64,000 nucleotides of DNA from Pseudomonadota bacterium (lineage in GTDB: Bacteria > Pseudomonadota > Gammaproteobacteria > Burkholderiales > Burkholderiaceae_C). The stretch covers positions 1-64,000 of the forward strand of contig JAJZEC010000003.1 in NCBI GenBank assembly GCA_021805825.1, read 5' to 3'. The stretch's first letter is position 1, and every line of letters starts with the position of its first letter. Shown in pieces: positions 1 through 8,999 of the stretch. The translations under genes were made by a program, and so were the position numbers. Under the pieces are notes generated by a model. That model saw only the letters and a program-made list of their open reading frames with translations. It had not been told where the DNA came from and searched no databases.

Positions 1-2
1 GA

Positions 3-563
3 AGCACCCGCATCAGCCACTGCTTCGTATTCGATCTTCCCTGCTACCACAAGCTGCTGGCGCTGGCCGACTGCGTGGTCAACATCGCTCCGGACGGTCA
101 CACCAAGGCGGACATCCTGTCGAACGCCCTGGACATGCTGCGCCGCCTCGGGGTCGCGCGCCCGAAGGCTGCCGTGCTGGCCGCGGTGGAAACCGTCAAC
201 CCTGCGATCCCGGCGACCGTCGACGGCCGCGAACTCGCGCTCCTGGCGGCGCGGGGACGCTTCGGCGAAGCCCTGGTCGAAGGCCCGCTGGGCTTCGACG
301 ACGCGTTTTCCCTGCAGGCCGCGCGCATCAAGCACATCGCCACGCAGGCTGCCGGGGATTTCGACCTGCTGCTGGCGCCCGACCTGAATTCGGGCAACAT
401 GCTGTACAAGAGCTTCGTCTACGTCGGCGGCGGGGAATGCGCGGGCATCGTGCTGGGCGCGCGCGTCCCGGTCGTGCTGACCTCGCGCGCAGACTCCCTG
501 TCCGCGCGGCTGGCGTCGGTGGCGCTGGCCGTGCTGGCCAGCCGTGCGAAGCAGCCGGCCTGA
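3..563 (+). CDS. Phosphate acetyl/butyryltransferase domain, 3' part only
   Basis: The frame is open to the left edge, so only the last 186 codons are seen and the start lies outside the window. The fragment has the conserved C-terminal half of the PTA_PTB family: a VFDLPCYHK block, ADCVVNIAPD, and NSGNMLYKSF, the counterpart of the acyl-phosphate/CoA site region of phosphate butyryltransferases. The enzyme would exchange acyl-CoA and acyl-phosphate in the cytoplasm. In proteobacteria this domain is often the C-terminal half of a protein starting with a MaoC-like hydratase; whether that applies here cannot be seen. It ends 35 bases before the stop of the convergent aldo/keto reductase. Confidence 0.82.
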   Translation, partial: STRISHCFVFDLPCYHKLLALADCVVNIAPDGHTKADILSNALDMLRRLGVARPKAAVLAAVETVNPAIPATVDGRELALLAARGRFGEALVEGPLGFDDAFSLQAARIKHIATQAAGDFDLLLAPDLNSGNMLYKSFVYVGGGECAGIVLGARVPVVLTSRADSLSARLASVALAVLASRAKQPA

Positions 564-598
564 GGTAGCTGCGATGAGGCAGGCCGCGGGGCCTCGAA

Positions 599-1627
599 TC
601 AGCCGGCGGCGGAATCCTCCAGCGGCTCGGTGATCGCGGCCAGACGGGCACGCATGGCCTGATCCAGCGCGGGCAGCACCTTGATTGCGTCCAGGTTGTG
701 CCGCAGCTGCCCGGGGCTGGATGCGCCGAGGATCACGCTGCTCACCGACTCGTGGCCCGCCGCCCAGGCAATGGCCAGCTGGGCCGGACTGCAGCCGATC
801 TCCTCGGCGACGGCGGCCAGCGCGCCGACGGCGCGGTTGCGCGCCGCGTCGAGCAGGCCCGCGCGCAGGAAGCCCGCTCCCGGGTGGTCGCCACGGCTTC
901 CCAGGGGCACACCGTCGCGGTACTTGCCGCTGAGCAGCCCGGAGGCCAGCGGGCTCCACACCGTCAATCCCAGCCCCAGATCCTCCACCACGCGGCGGTA
1001 CTCGACCTCCACGCGCTGGCGATGAAACAGGTTGTACTGCGGCTGCTCGACGACCGGCTTGTGCAGGTGGTGGCGCTCGGCGATGTCCCAGGCCGCGCGG
1101 ATGTCCTGCGCGCTCCATTCGCTGGTGCCCCAGTACAGCGCCTTGCCGCGGCATACCAGATCGTGCATCGCCCACACGGTTTCCTCCAGCGGGGTCTGCG
1201 GATCCGGGCGATGGCAATAGGCAAGGTCGATGTAGTCGAGCCCGAGTCGGCTCAGACTGCCGTCGACGGCCTGCAGCAGGTACTTGCGGTTCAGGGTGTT
1301 GCGTCCGTTGGGGCGCCCGGCATGCCGCTCCAGCCCCCAGTAGTACTTGCTCGACACCACGTAGTCCAGGCGATCCCAGCGCAGTTCACGCAAGGCCTGA
1401 CCCATGACCCGTTCGCTGCGCCCGTCGGCGTAGCCCTCGGCGTTGTCGAAGAAATTGACCCCGTGGTCGAAGGCCAGGGCCATCATTTCGCGCACCCCGT
1501 CGGCGCCGACCTGGTCGTGGAAGGTCAGCCAGGAGCCGAGCGACAGCAGGCTCAGCTGCAGGCCGCTGCGGCCCATGCGGCGGTAGGGCATCGGCGAGGC
1601 TTGGGAATCCGGGGATACGGGGCTCAT
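599..1627 (-). CDS. Aldo/keto reductase, Kv-beta-like
   Basis: A 342-residue NADPH-dependent oxidoreductase of the aldo/keto reductase superfamily. The catalytic tetrad is visible as D61 and Y66 (FFDNAEGYADG), K94 (VVSSKYYW) and H139 (LAYCHRPD). The GTSEWSAQDI stretch and the length resemble the voltage-gated potassium channel beta-subunit/YghZ subgroup. The ATG at 1627 was chosen over the longer frame to 1684 because an AGGAG lies about seven bases upstream and the extra residues look like non-coding sequence. It is divergent from lolC with about 70 to 100 bases between the starts. The physiological substrate cannot be predicted. Confidence 0.88.
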   Translation of the reverse strand: MSPVSPDSQASPMPYRRMGRSGLQLSLLSLGSWLTFHDQVGADGVREMMALAFDHGVNFFDNAEGYADGRSERVMGQALRELRWDRLDYVVSSKYYWGLERHAGRPNGRNTLNRKYLLQAVDGSLSRLGLDYIDLAYCHRPDPQTPLEETVWAMHDLVCRGKALYWGTSEWSAQDIRAAWDIAERHHLHKPVVEQPQYNLFHRQRVEVEYRRVVEDLGLGLTVWSPLASGLLSGKYRDGVPLGSRGDHPGAGFLRAGLLDAARNRAVGALAAVAEEIGCSPAQLAIAWAAGHESVSSVILGASSPGQLRHNLDAIKVLPALDQAMRARLAAITEPLEDSAAG

Positions 1628-1679
1628 GCGGGTCTCCTGTAGGGGCGTCAAGCATAGCCGGGCGGCGCGCCTCTGCCCG

Positions 1680-1685
1680 TACACT
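1680..1685 (+). promoter_or_regulatory. Candidate -10 element of lolC
   Basis: TACACT followed by G lies just upstream of lolC. No good -35 is visible. The same hexamer recurs upstream of at least five other genes in the window. It would put transcription start near 1692, which favours the second in-frame ATG at 1724 as the lolC start. Confidence 0.4.
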
Positions 1686-1723
1686 GGCGAACCATGTCAA
1701 GCCGCCCCACCGCCCCTGCCGGG

Positions 1724-2998
1724 ATGTCCACGGGAATTTCCTCCTGGCCCTTCGAGCTGCTGATCGGTTGGCGCTACACCCGCGCAGGCCGCCGCACACG
1801 GAACAACGGATTCATTTCCTTCATCTCCCTGGTTTCGGTGGTGGGCATCACCCTGGGCGTGGCGGCGTTGATCGTCGTCCTCTCGGTGATGAACGGATTC
1901 CAGAAGGAAGTGCGCGACCGCATGCTCGGGGTCATACCCCATGTGCAGGTGCTGAGCGTCGACGGCAGCTCGCTGGGCGGCGACTGGCAGCAGCTAGCGC
2001 AGCGCCTGCGGCGCAACCCCGCCGTCACCGGCATCGCCCCGTTCGTGCAGGGCCAGGCGCTGCTGGCGCAGGGCAACTCCGTGTATGGCGTGCTGGCGTG
2101 GGGCATCGAGCCTGCGCTGGAGCCGCAGGTCTCGAGCATCGCCGCGCACATGACCGCAGGCTCGCTGCACGCCTTGCGACCGGGCAGCTTCGGCGTCGTG
2201 CTCGGCGACGCGCTGGCGCAGCGCCTGGGCGTGGGCGTCGGCGACCTGGTGACCATGGTCGTGCCCAGCGGGTCGCTGACCCCGGCCGGCATGATCCCCC
2301 GCCTGCGCACCCTGACGGTGGTGGGCATCTTCCGCATCGGCAACTACGAATACGACTCCAGCCTGGCGCTGCTCGACCTGCGCGACGCCTCGCGGCTGTT
2401 CCTGACCCAGGGGCCCACCGGGCTGCGGGTACAGACGCGTTCGATCGACGACGCACCGCGGGTCGCACAGCAGCTGCAGGCGCAGCTCGGCAGCAACCTG
2501 GTGGCGCAGCCCTGGACGGCGCAGAACCGCACCTGGTTCGAGGCCGTGGTGATCGAGAAGCGGATGATGTTCATCATCCTGGCGATGATCGTCGCGGTCG
2601 CGGCGTTCAACCTGGTGTCCACCCTCGTGATGACGGTCACCGACAAGCAGTCCGATATCGCGATCCTGCGCACCCAGGGCGCGAGCCCGCGCTCGATCAT
2701 GGCCATCTTCCTCGTCCAGGGCGCGGTCACCGGAGTCTTCGGAGTGCTGTTCGGCGTCGCCCTCGGGCTGCTGATCGCCTTCCACGTCGACCCTATCGTG
2801 GCCTTCCTGGAGTGGGTGTTCCATACCCAGTTCCTGCCCAGCAGCGTGTACCTGATCCACACCATGCCCAGCGACCCCCGCCTGGGCGACGTGCTGGAGA
2901 TCACCCTCATCGCGCTGGGCCTCAGCCTGCTGGCCACGCTGTACCCCAGCTGGCGGGCATCGCGCCTGCGTCCGGCGGCGGCGCTGCGCTACGAGTAG
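1724..2998 (+). CDS. lolC: Lipoprotein-releasing ABC transporter permease LolC/E
   Basis: A 424-residue inner-membrane permease of the LolCDE complex, which extracts outer-membrane lipoproteins for LolA. The N-terminus reads FELLIGWRYTRAGRR and NGFISFISLVSVVGITLG, the family hallmark with the first membrane helix. A periplasmic MacB-like domain follows, then three C-terminal helices (around MMFIILAMIVAVAAFNL, SIMAIFLVQGAVTGVFG and LIALGLSLLATLYP) ending in the usual RPAAALRYE. An ATG at 1694 in the same frame is the alternative start. The ATPase gene lolD, which normally follows lolC, is absent; the next gene is a DUF4337 protein. Confidence 0.92.
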   Translation: MSTGISSWPFELLIGWRYTRAGRRTRNNGFISFISLVSVVGITLGVAALIVVLSVMNGFQKEVRDRMLGVIPHVQVLSVDGSSLGGDWQQLAQRLRRNPAVTGIAPFVQGQALLAQGNSVYGVLAWGIEPALEPQVSSIAAHMTAGSLHALRPGSFGVVLGDALAQRLGVGVGDLVTMVVPSGSLTPAGMIPRLRTLTVVGIFRIGNYEYDSSLALLDLRDASRLFLTQGPTGLRVQTRSIDDAPRVAQQLQAQLGSNLVAQPWTAQNRTWFEAVVIEKRMMFIILAMIVAVAAFNLVSTLVMTVTDKQSDIAILRTQGASPRSIMAIFLVQGAVTGVFGVLFGVALGLLIAFHVDPIVAFLEWVFHTQFLPSSVYLIHTMPSDPRLGDVLEITLIALGLSLLATLYPSWRASRLRPAAALRYE

Positions 2999-3032
2999 CG
3001 CGCACGGCCCGGCACTTTCGGCAGGGCTCGCT

Positions 3033-3038
3033 TACACT
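3033..3038 (+). promoter_or_regulatory. Candidate -10 element of the DUF4337 gene
   Basis: TACACT sits in the 131-base gap between lolC and the DUF4337 gene. It is followed by TTACACG and TTACATG repeats of unknown meaning. No convincing -35 is visible. Confidence 0.35.
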
Positions 3039-3129
3039 GCCGTTTACACGGCATTACATGTCGTGCGTCCTGCCGCAGCCCTGCGGCGAGGAAGGATTGT
3101 TCCCCCGATCGGTTCCCTGCGACACAGCG

Positions 3130-3714
3130 ATGAGCGAACAAGGTGTACATGCCCATGCGGTTCACGAGGAGATGCTGCACCATGCCGCGGCCCCGCGACC
3201 CTCGCGGATGAGCCAGTGGATCGCGGTGTTCACGGCGATCCTGGCGGCGCTGGGTGCGCTGGTCAGCTACCAGGGCAGTCTGCTGATGGAAGAAGTGCTG
3301 CTGGCGAAAAACGAGGCCGTGCTCGAAAAGGCGCACGCCACCGACGACTGGAACTACTACCAGGCGGTCAGCACCAAGCTGCACCTGGCCGAACTCGCGC
3401 GCGACCTCGCGCCGCCCGCGCGCCGCGCCGCACTCGACGCCCGCATCGTCAAATACCAGACGCAGAGGGAGGAACTGGCGGCCAAGGCGCGCAAGCTGGA
3501 CGATGCCTCGACGCGCTCCGACGCGCGCTCGGCCCTGCTCAGCCGGCCGCATACCGAGATCCTGCGCAGCGTCATCGCCTTGCAGGTGGCGATCTCCCTG
3601 GCCTCGATCGCCGCGCTGACGCGCCGCCGCTGGCTGCTCGGAGGCGCGCTGCTCAGCGCCCTCGTCGGCGTCGCGCTGTGGCTGAGCGCGCTGGGCTGGC
3701 AGGCTCTGGGCTGA
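3130..3714 (+). CDS. DUF4337 membrane protein
   Basis: A 194-residue protein with a membrane helix near residues 25-45 (WIAVFTAILAALGALVSYQG), a charged helical middle part with coiled-coil character (EELAAKARKLDDAS), and two closely spaced C-terminal helices. This layout and the motif around DDWNYYQAVSTK match the DUF4337 family, whose function is unknown. The start was set at the ATG of MSEQGVHAHAV, because the longer frame runs back antisense-like through lolC. The PAP2 gene starts five bases after its stop, so the two are probably co-transcribed. Confidence 0.8.
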   Translation: MSEQGVHAHAVHEEMLHHAAAPRPSRMSQWIAVFTAILAALGALVSYQGSLLMEEVLLAKNEAVLEKAHATDDWNYYQAVSTKLHLAELARDLAPPARRAALDARIVKYQTQREELAAKARKLDDASTRSDARSALLSRPHTEILRSVIALQVAISLASIAALTRRRWLLGGALLSALVGVALWLSALGWQALG

Positions 3715-3718
3715 GGCC

Positions 3719-4291
3719 ATGAGCGGCCCTTGGTGGTACGACTGGGGCGGGTGGAACGCCAGGTTGTTCCTGCTCATCAACCACGCGGGAAGCGGTTGGG
3801 CCTGGGATCACCTGGCGGCCTGGGGCAGCGTCGCCGGCGACCACCGCGGCTACCCGGTATGGGCCGCCGCCTGCCTGGCGCTGGCGCTGCGGCGCCCTGG
3901 CGCGCTGAGCCAGCGCGCGGTGCTCTCGATGCTGGTGGCCTACCTGATCGACTGGGCGCTGGTCGGCTCGATCAAGCCCTGGCTGGACTTCCCGCGCCCG
4001 CTTGCTGCGCTCGGCCGGGCCATGGTGCATGGCATCGGCCCCGCCGAGTGGTTTCATTCCTTCCCTTCCGGGCACGCCGCCTTTGCCTGCGTCGTCGCCG
4101 CCAGCCTGTACCGCGGCGCGCATCCGCTGCTGCGCGTGCTGCTCGTGGTGTTCGCGCTGTGGGTCGCCTGGGCGCGCATCGCCGTCGGCGCGCACTTCCC
4201 CGCCGACGTGCTCGGCGGCGCGCTGCTCGGATGCTTCTCGGCCTGGCTGGCCTCGCGCCTGCTCGTGCTCAGCGGCTACGGCGCGCGCTGA
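3719..4291 (+). CDS. PAP2-family membrane phosphatase
   Basis: A 190-residue integral membrane phosphatase of the type-2 phosphatidic acid phosphatase superfamily, acting on lipid phosphates or undecaprenyl pyrophosphate. All three signature motifs are intact: KPWLDFPRP (86-94), PSGH (116-119) and ARIAVGAHFPAD with R153, H159 and D163. Five to six hydrophobic segments surround them. The gene directly follows the DUF4337 gene. Its last 16 bases overlap the 3' end of the convergent aidB gene. An undecaprenyl-diphosphatase role is possible but not provable from sequence. Confidence 0.88.
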   Translation: MSGPWWYDWGGWNARLFLLINHAGSGWAWDHLAAWGSVAGDHRGYPVWAAACLALALRRPGALSQRAVLSMLVAYLIDWALVGSIKPWLDFPRPLAALGRAMVHGIGPAEWFHSFPSGHAAFACVVAASLYRGAHPLLRVLLVVFALWVAWARIAVGAHFPADVLGGALLGCFSAWLASRLLVLSGYGAR

Positions 4292-5940
4292 GCCAGCAGC
4301 GGCGGCCACGCACGCTCCAGCAGGCCCTGCGCCTGCGCCGCAGCGAGTCCGACGCCGAACACCCGGCCGCCGCCCTGCTGCTGCAGCCGGGTGGCCACGA
4401 AGGCCTCGGCGACCGCAGGCGGCGCGTGGGCGGCGAGCAGCGCGGACTGCACCAGCAGCACCAGTTGCTGCGCGACCTCGCGGGCCAGCGAGGCATCCTG
4501 CAGCGCCTGCGCAACCTGCCGATCGAAGGCGCGCAGGGTCTGCGCCGGCAGCGCGCCGGAGGCGCCCAGCCAATCGCGCAGCGCGGCCGCCGCATCCGGA
4601 TGGCGGCGCAGCGCGCGCAGCACGTCCAGCGCAACCACGTTGCCGCTGCCTTCCCAGATCGAATTCACCGGAGCCTCGCGCAGCAGCCGAGGCAGATCCG
4701 ATTCCTCGACATAGCCGTTGCCTCCGAGCACTTCCATGCACTCGGCCAGCGCCTGCACCGCGCGCTTGCACACCCAGAACTTGGCGGCCGGAGTGAGAAT
4801 GCGGTGCAGCCCGGCGGCCAGCGCATCGTCGTCGGCACGCTCGCAGGCGGCCGCCAGGCGCAGCGCCATGGCGGTGGCGGCCTCGCACTCGAGCGCCAGG
4901 TCGGCCAGCACCACCTGCATCAGCGGTTGCCGCCACAGCGGCTGGCCGAAGGCGCGCCGCTGCGCCGCATGGTGCAGCGCGGCGACCAGCCCGGCGCGCA
5001 GCAGCGCCGTCGACCCCAGCACGTTGTCCAGCCGCGTGTAGTGGGCCATGCGCAGCATGGTGGCGATGCCCCTTCCCGACTCACCGAGCATCAGGCCCCA
5101 GGCGCCCTCGAATTCGACTTCGGCGCTGGCGTTCGATCGGTTGCCCAGCTTGTCCTTCAGGCGCAGCAGGCGCAAGCGGTTGCGCGCGCCGTCAGGGTTC
5201 CAGCGGGGCACGAAGAAGCAGCTGCAATCGCCGTTGTCCTCGCGCGCCAGAACGAGGTGGGCGTCGGCCTGCGGCGCCGAGTAGAACCACTTGTGGCCGA
5301 CCAGGGTGTAGGGTCGGCCCCGACCGCCGACACCGATCGGGCGTGCGAGCGTAGCCACCGCCCGCAGATCGGAGCCGCCCTGCTTCTCCGTCAGGCCCAT
5401 GCCGACGAGCATGCTGCGCTTGTCCGGCAGCGGCAGGTCGGCCGCGTCGTAGTCGAAGCTGAACAGCCGCCCTTGCTGCGCAGCCCAGAGCTCGGGCTCG
5501 GCGCGCAGCAACGGGATCGCGGCGAAGGTCATGGTCGTTGGACACAGGCTGCCGGCCTCGACCTGCCCTTGCAGCAGGAAGGCCGCGGCGCGCGCGACAA
5601 AGGCCCCGGGGCGCGGCTGGCTCCACGCCGAGGCATGCAGGCCCCGGCTCCAGATGCCCCGCATCAGTTCGTGCCAGGCGGGATGGAACTGCACGCGGTC
5701 GGCGCGCCGGCCCTGGGCGTCATGGCTGTGCAACTGCGGAGCACAGGCATTGGCCAGCCGCGCCAGATCGCGCTGCCGCGGCGTTCCGAGCTCGGCGCCG
5801 ATGCCGTGCAGCCAGTCGTCGGCCCAGGCCGCTCCTTCGCGCAACACGGCTTCACGCAACGCGGCATCGCTGTCGTACAGGTTGCGGGACGCGATGTCCT
5901 CGACCACGTTGTCGACTTGGTGGGTGCTCCAGGAATCCAT
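4276..5940 (-). CDS. aidB: AidB-like acyl-CoA dehydrogenase
   Basis: A 554-residue flavoprotein of the acyl-CoA dehydrogenase superfamily that aligns along its length with E. coli AidB, the alkylation-response protein. Diagnostic stretches include EAVLREGAAW, FHPAWHELM, VEAGSLCPTTMTFA, GMGLTEKQGGSDLRAV, VGHKWFYSAPQADAHLVLA, DKLGNRSNASAEVEF and PVNSIWEGSGN. E. coli AidB binds DNA and FAD with little dehydrogenase activity; the same is inferred here. No ada or alkA gene is nearby. It starts at the ATG at 5940, divergent from minC, behind a recognisable promoter. Confidence 0.92.
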   Translation of the reverse strand: MDSWSTHQVDNVVEDIASRNLYDSDAALREAVLREGAAWADDWLHGIGAELGTPRQRDLARLANACAPQLHSHDAQGRRADRVQFHPAWHELMRGIWSRGLHASAWSQPRPGAFVARAAAFLLQGQVEAGSLCPTTMTFAAIPLLRAEPELWAAQQGRLFSFDYDAADLPLPDKRSMLVGMGLTEKQGGSDLRAVATLARPIGVGGRGRPYTLVGHKWFYSAPQADAHLVLAREDNGDCSCFFVPRWNPDGARNRLRLLRLKDKLGNRSNASAEVEFEGAWGLMLGESGRGIATMLRMAHYTRLDNVLGSTALLRAGLVAALHHAAQRRAFGQPLWRQPLMQVVLADLALECEAATAMALRLAAACERADDDALAAGLHRILTPAAKFWVCKRAVQALAECMEVLGGNGYVEESDLPRLLREAPVNSIWEGSGNVVALDVLRALRRHPDAAAALRDWLGASGALPAQTLRAFDRQVAQALQDASLAREVAQQLVLLVQSALLAAHAPPAVAEAFVATRLQQQGGGRVFGVGLAAAQAQGLLERAWPPLLAQRAP

Positions 5941-5999
5941 GGCTGGCGGCGCAGGGGCGGCCCGGCGCTTGCGGCGGCAACGACCACCGTTGCACCCGC

Positions 6000-6028
6000 G
6001 TTATAGGCCGTGCCGCGGCGCCCGGCAA
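6000..6028 (-). promoter_or_regulatory. Candidate sigma70 promoter of aidB
   Basis: On the minus strand, TTGCCG (6028-6023) is separated by 17 bases from TATAAC (6005-6000). This is a good vegetative promoter pointing at aidB, whose ATG is at 5940. Confidence 0.55.
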
Positions 6029-6168
6029 GTGCCGGCGCAAGTACCATATGCACCCATCGACCGTCATCCGCCACCGTTGCGCACCCTGTCTGCCGTGATC
6101 CACCGCCACCGCCCTGCCCGAGGGCAACCCCGTCTCCCGCAAGGCGCCGCCGCGCGCCGCCGCCCGCG

Positions 6169-6885
6169 ATGACGGCGCGCAAGGCCGCGTTGTTCGAGCT
6201 GCGCGCCGGAGGCATCGACGTGCTGCACCTGAGCCCGCGCACCGCGGACGCCGAGGCCCTGCGCCAGGCGCTGCAGGAACGCCTGGACGCAGCCCCCGAC
6301 TTCCTGCGCGGCGAATCCCTGGTCATCGACCTGCGGCGCATGCCCGAAGGCCCGGCGCTCGACGTCGACGCGCTGGCCGACTGGCTGCGCGCGCGGGGCG
6401 TGCAGGCGCTGGGCGTGGTGGCCGGCGCGCAGCCTGCCGCCGCGGCCCGGCTGCCGCTGCTGCACAGCCAGGAACGCCGGGCCGGAGAAGCCGCGCAGGA
6501 CGAGGCGGCAGCCGCGAACCCGGCGCCCGCGCCGGGCAGCGCGCCAGCCCCGGCCACCGTGCTCGTCGATCGTCCCTTGCGCTCGGGCCAGCGCGTGTAT
6601 TCGCCCGGCGACCTGATCGTGCTCGACGCGGTCAGCCACGGCGCCGAGGTCATCGCCGCCGGCAACATCCACGTCTATGCGGCATTGCGCGGGCGCGCGC
6701 TGGCCGGAGCCCATGGCGACGCCGCGGCGCGGATCTTCTGCAGCCACCTGGAGCCGGAGCTGGTCGCGGTGGCCGGGGTGTACCGCACCGCCGAGCAGCC
6801 GCTGCCGCCGGAAGTCGCCGGGCAGGCAGCCCAGGTCTGGCTGGACGGCGACACCCTGCGCATCGAGGCGCTGCGCAGGCGCTGA
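6169..6885 (+). CDS. minC: Septum site-determining protein MinC
   Basis: A 238-residue cell-division inhibitor that blocks FtsZ ring formation away from mid-cell. The N-terminal FtsZ-inhibiting domain (about 1-105) is joined by an Ala/Pro-rich linker (about 115-140) to the C-terminal beta-helix domain ([48 protein letters not shown]) that binds MinD. The ATG at 6169 was chosen because the open frame upstream encodes Pro/Arg-rich, non-MinC-like sequence. It heads the minCDE operon. Confidence 0.92.
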   Translation: MTARKAALFELRAGGIDVLHLSPRTADAEALRQALQERLDAAPDFLRGESLVIDLRRMPEGPALDVDALADWLRARGVQALGVVAGAQPAAAARLPLLHSQERRAGEAAQDEAAAANPAPAPGSAPAPATVLVDRPLRSGQRVYSPGDLIVLDAVSHGAEVIAAGNIHVYAALRGRALAGAHGDAAARIFCSHLEPELVAVAGVYRTAEQPLPPEVAGQAAQVWLDGDTLRIEALRRR

Positions 6886-6963
6886 GCCACGAACCGGCCG
6901 ATCCGCACCCCGCAGCCACGCTCCATTCCCCCACGACCACCATCCCAGGATCTTTCCGTCATC

Positions 6964-7779
6964 ATGGCAAACATCATCGTCGTCACCTCGGGCAAGGGCG
7001 GAGTCGGCAAGACCACGACCAGCGCCGCATTCGCCTCCGGCCTGGCGCTGCGCGGCCACAAGACCGCGGTCATCGACTTCGACGTGGGCCTGCGCAACCT
7101 GGATCTGATCATGGGCTGCGAACGCCGCGTGGTGTACGACTTCATCAATGTCATCCAGGGCGAGGCCAACCTGAATCAGGCACTGATCAAGGACAAGCTC
7201 TGCGACCAGCTCTACGTGCTGCCCGCGTCGCAGACGCGCGACAAGGACGCGCTGACCAAGGAAGGCGTGCACAAGGTGCTGCAGGAGCTCGATGCCATGG
7301 GCTTCAGCTACATCGTCTGCGACAGCCCGGCGGGTATCGAGAGCGGCGCGCTGCTGGCCATGCACTTCGCCGACGAGGCCTTGATCGTCACCAACCCGGA
7401 GGTGTCCTCGGTGCGCGACTCCGACCGCATCCTGGGCATCCTGGGCTCGAAGACGCGGCGCGCCATCGAAGGCGCCGAACCGGTGCGCGAGCACCTGCTT
7501 GTCACGCGCTACAACCCGCGCCGGGTGGTCGAGGGCGAGATGCTGTCGATCGACGACATCCAGGAGATCCTGCGCCTGAAGCTCATCGGGGTGGTTCCCG
7601 AAAGCGAGGCCGTGCTGCAGGCCTCGAACCAGGGCACGCCGGCGATCCATCTGCAGGGCAGCGACGTCGCCGCTGCGTACCAGGACGTGGTCGGACGCTT
7701 CCTCGGCGAGGAACTCCCGCTGCGCTTCACCAACTACGAAAGGCCCGGGTTGTTCAAGCGGCTGTTCGGCGGCCGTTGA
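6964..7779 (+). CDS. minD: Septum site-determining ATPase MinD
   Basis: A 271-residue deviant Walker A ATPase ([10 protein letters not shown] near residues 9-18, [23 protein letters not shown]). It dimerises on the membrane with ATP, recruits MinC, and is stimulated by MinE to oscillate between the poles. The C-terminal [13 protein letters not shown] is the amphipathic membrane-targeting sequence. A 78-base spacer follows minC, and minE begins 15 bases after the minD stop. Confidence 0.97.
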   Translation: MANIIVVTSGKGGVGKTTTSAAFASGLALRGHKTAVIDFDVGLRNLDLIMGCERRVVYDFINVIQGEANLNQALIKDKLCDQLYVLPASQTRDKDALTKEGVHKVLQELDAMGFSYIVCDSPAGIESGALLAMHFADEALIVTNPEVSSVRDSDRILGILGSKTRRAIEGAEPVREHLLVTRYNPRRVVEGEMLSIDDIQEILRLKLIGVVPESEAVLQASNQGTPAIHLQGSDVAAAYQDVVGRFLGEELPLRFTNYERPGLFKRLFGGR

Positions 7780-7793
7780 GCAGGAGCACCCCG

Positions 7794-8045
7794 ATGTCCA
7801 TCCTTTCCTTCCTGCTGGGCGAGAAGAAGAAGACCGCGAGCATCGCCAAGGAGCGGCTGCAGATCATCCTGGCGCACGAACGCGCCTCGGGCGCGCCGGC
7901 CGACTACCTGCCGGCACTGCAGCGCGACCTGATGGAGGTGATCTCACGCTATGTCCGCATCGACCCCAACGACATCCAGGTCAAACTCGAGCGCCATGAA
8001 TCCCTCGAAGTGCTCGAGGTGAAGATCGAGATCCAGCAATCCTGA
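7794..8045 (+). CDS. minE: Cell division topological specificity factor MinE
   Basis: An 83-residue protein with the N-terminal [12 protein letters not shown] membrane/MinD-binding segment, the anti-MinCD helix ([16 protein letters not shown]) and a C-terminal dimerisation part with [15 protein letters not shown]. The ATG at 7794 is preceded by AGGAG at good distance and gives the canonical N-terminus; the frame also opens at 7776. It releases MinD from the membrane and confines MinCD to the poles. Confidence 0.96.
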   Translation: MSILSFLLGEKKKTASIAKERLQIILAHERASGAPADYLPALQRDLMEVISRYVRIDPNDIQVKLERHESLEVLEVKIEIQQS

Positions 8046-8084
8046 AGCCCGCGGTCGGCGCACGCCGCTGCGCGCCGCACCGCC

Positions 8085-8999
8085 TCAGGCGCGTAAGCCG
8101 AAGGCCTCGTCGAGCATGCGCTCGACCTGCGGCTGCCAGGGCGGCAGGTGGACGCCCAACCACTGCTGCAGCGCGCTGCAATCGAGCCGCGAATCCGCCG
8201 GGCGCGGCGCCGGCAGCGGGTATTGCGCGCTGCCGATGGCCTGCACCTGCTCGGCGCTGCAGCGCAGCGCCATGCCGCGCGCGGCGACGTGGCGCAGCAC
8301 ATGGCAGGCGTAGCCGTGCCAGCTCGTGCTGCCGCTGCTGCTCAGGTGGTAGAGGCCGGCGTTGCCGCGCACCAGGTCGGGCTCGCGCAGCAGCCGGTGC
8401 AGCGCCAGCGCGCTGACGTCGGCGATCAGCTCGGCCCCGGTCGGCGCCCCCACCTGGTCGGCCACCACGCGCAGGTGCTCGCGCTCGCTGGCCAGGCGCA
8501 CCATCGTGCGCGCGAAATTTTCCCCCCTGGCCGCGAACACCCAGGAGGTGCGCAGGATCAGGTGGCGACAACCGCTGGCACGGATCGCCTGCTCGCCCTC
8601 GAGCTTGCTGCGGCCGTACACCCCGAGAGGATTGGGGGCATCGCTCTCGCGCGATGGCCGCCCGGCGCTGCCGTCGAACACGTAATCCGTCGAATAATGC
8701 AGCAGCCATGCTCCGGTGGACGCCGCATGCTCGGCCAGCAGCCTCGGTGCCTCGGCGTTGATCCGCAGCGCCGCATCGGGCTCGCTTTGCGCGCGGTCGA
8801 CCGCGGTGTAGGCCGCGGCATTGACCACCACCTCGGGCTGCAGGGTTCGCAGGCACTCGCGCAGCCGGGGCGCGTCGCCGAGGTCGACCTGCGCGCGTCC
8901 GGCAGCCACCACCTCGCCGATCGGCTGCAAGGCGCGGCGCAACTCCCACCCCAGCTGGCCATCGGCACCCAGCAGCAGTACGCGCCGCGGCGCGTTCAT
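8085..8999 (-). CDS. rfbD: dTDP-4-dehydrorhamnose reductase
   Basis: A 304-residue short-chain dehydrogenase making dTDP-L-rhamnose, the last step of the RmlABCD pathway for cell-surface polysaccharide. Visible are the nucleotide-binding GADGQLGWEL at the N-terminus, STDYVFDG, and the YGRSKLEGE catalytic Tyr/Lys motif. The ATG at 8999 overlaps the rmlB stop by four bases (ATGA), so the two are translationally coupled. rmlA and rmlC are not in the window. Confidence 0.93.
   Translation of the reverse strand: MNAPRRVLLLGADGQLGWELRRALQPIGEVVAAGRAQVDLGDAPRLRECLRTLQPEVVVNAAAYTAVDRAQSEPDAALRINAEAPRLLAEHAASTGAWLLHYSTDYVFDGSAGRPSRESDAPNPLGVYGRSKLEGEQAIRASGCRHLILRTSWVFAARGENFARTMVRLASEREHLRVVADQVGAPTGAELIADVSALALHRLLREPDLVRGNAGLYHLSSSGSTSWHGYACHVLRHVAARGMALRCSAEQVQAIGSAQYPLPAPRPADSRLDCSALQQWLGVHLPPWQPQVERMLDEAFGLRA

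Noticed and set aside
3032-3062. Pho box before the DUF4337 gene
   Set aside because: Three TTACA repeats are present, but their spacing is 12 and 10 bases rather than 11, and the units fit the PhoB pattern poorly.
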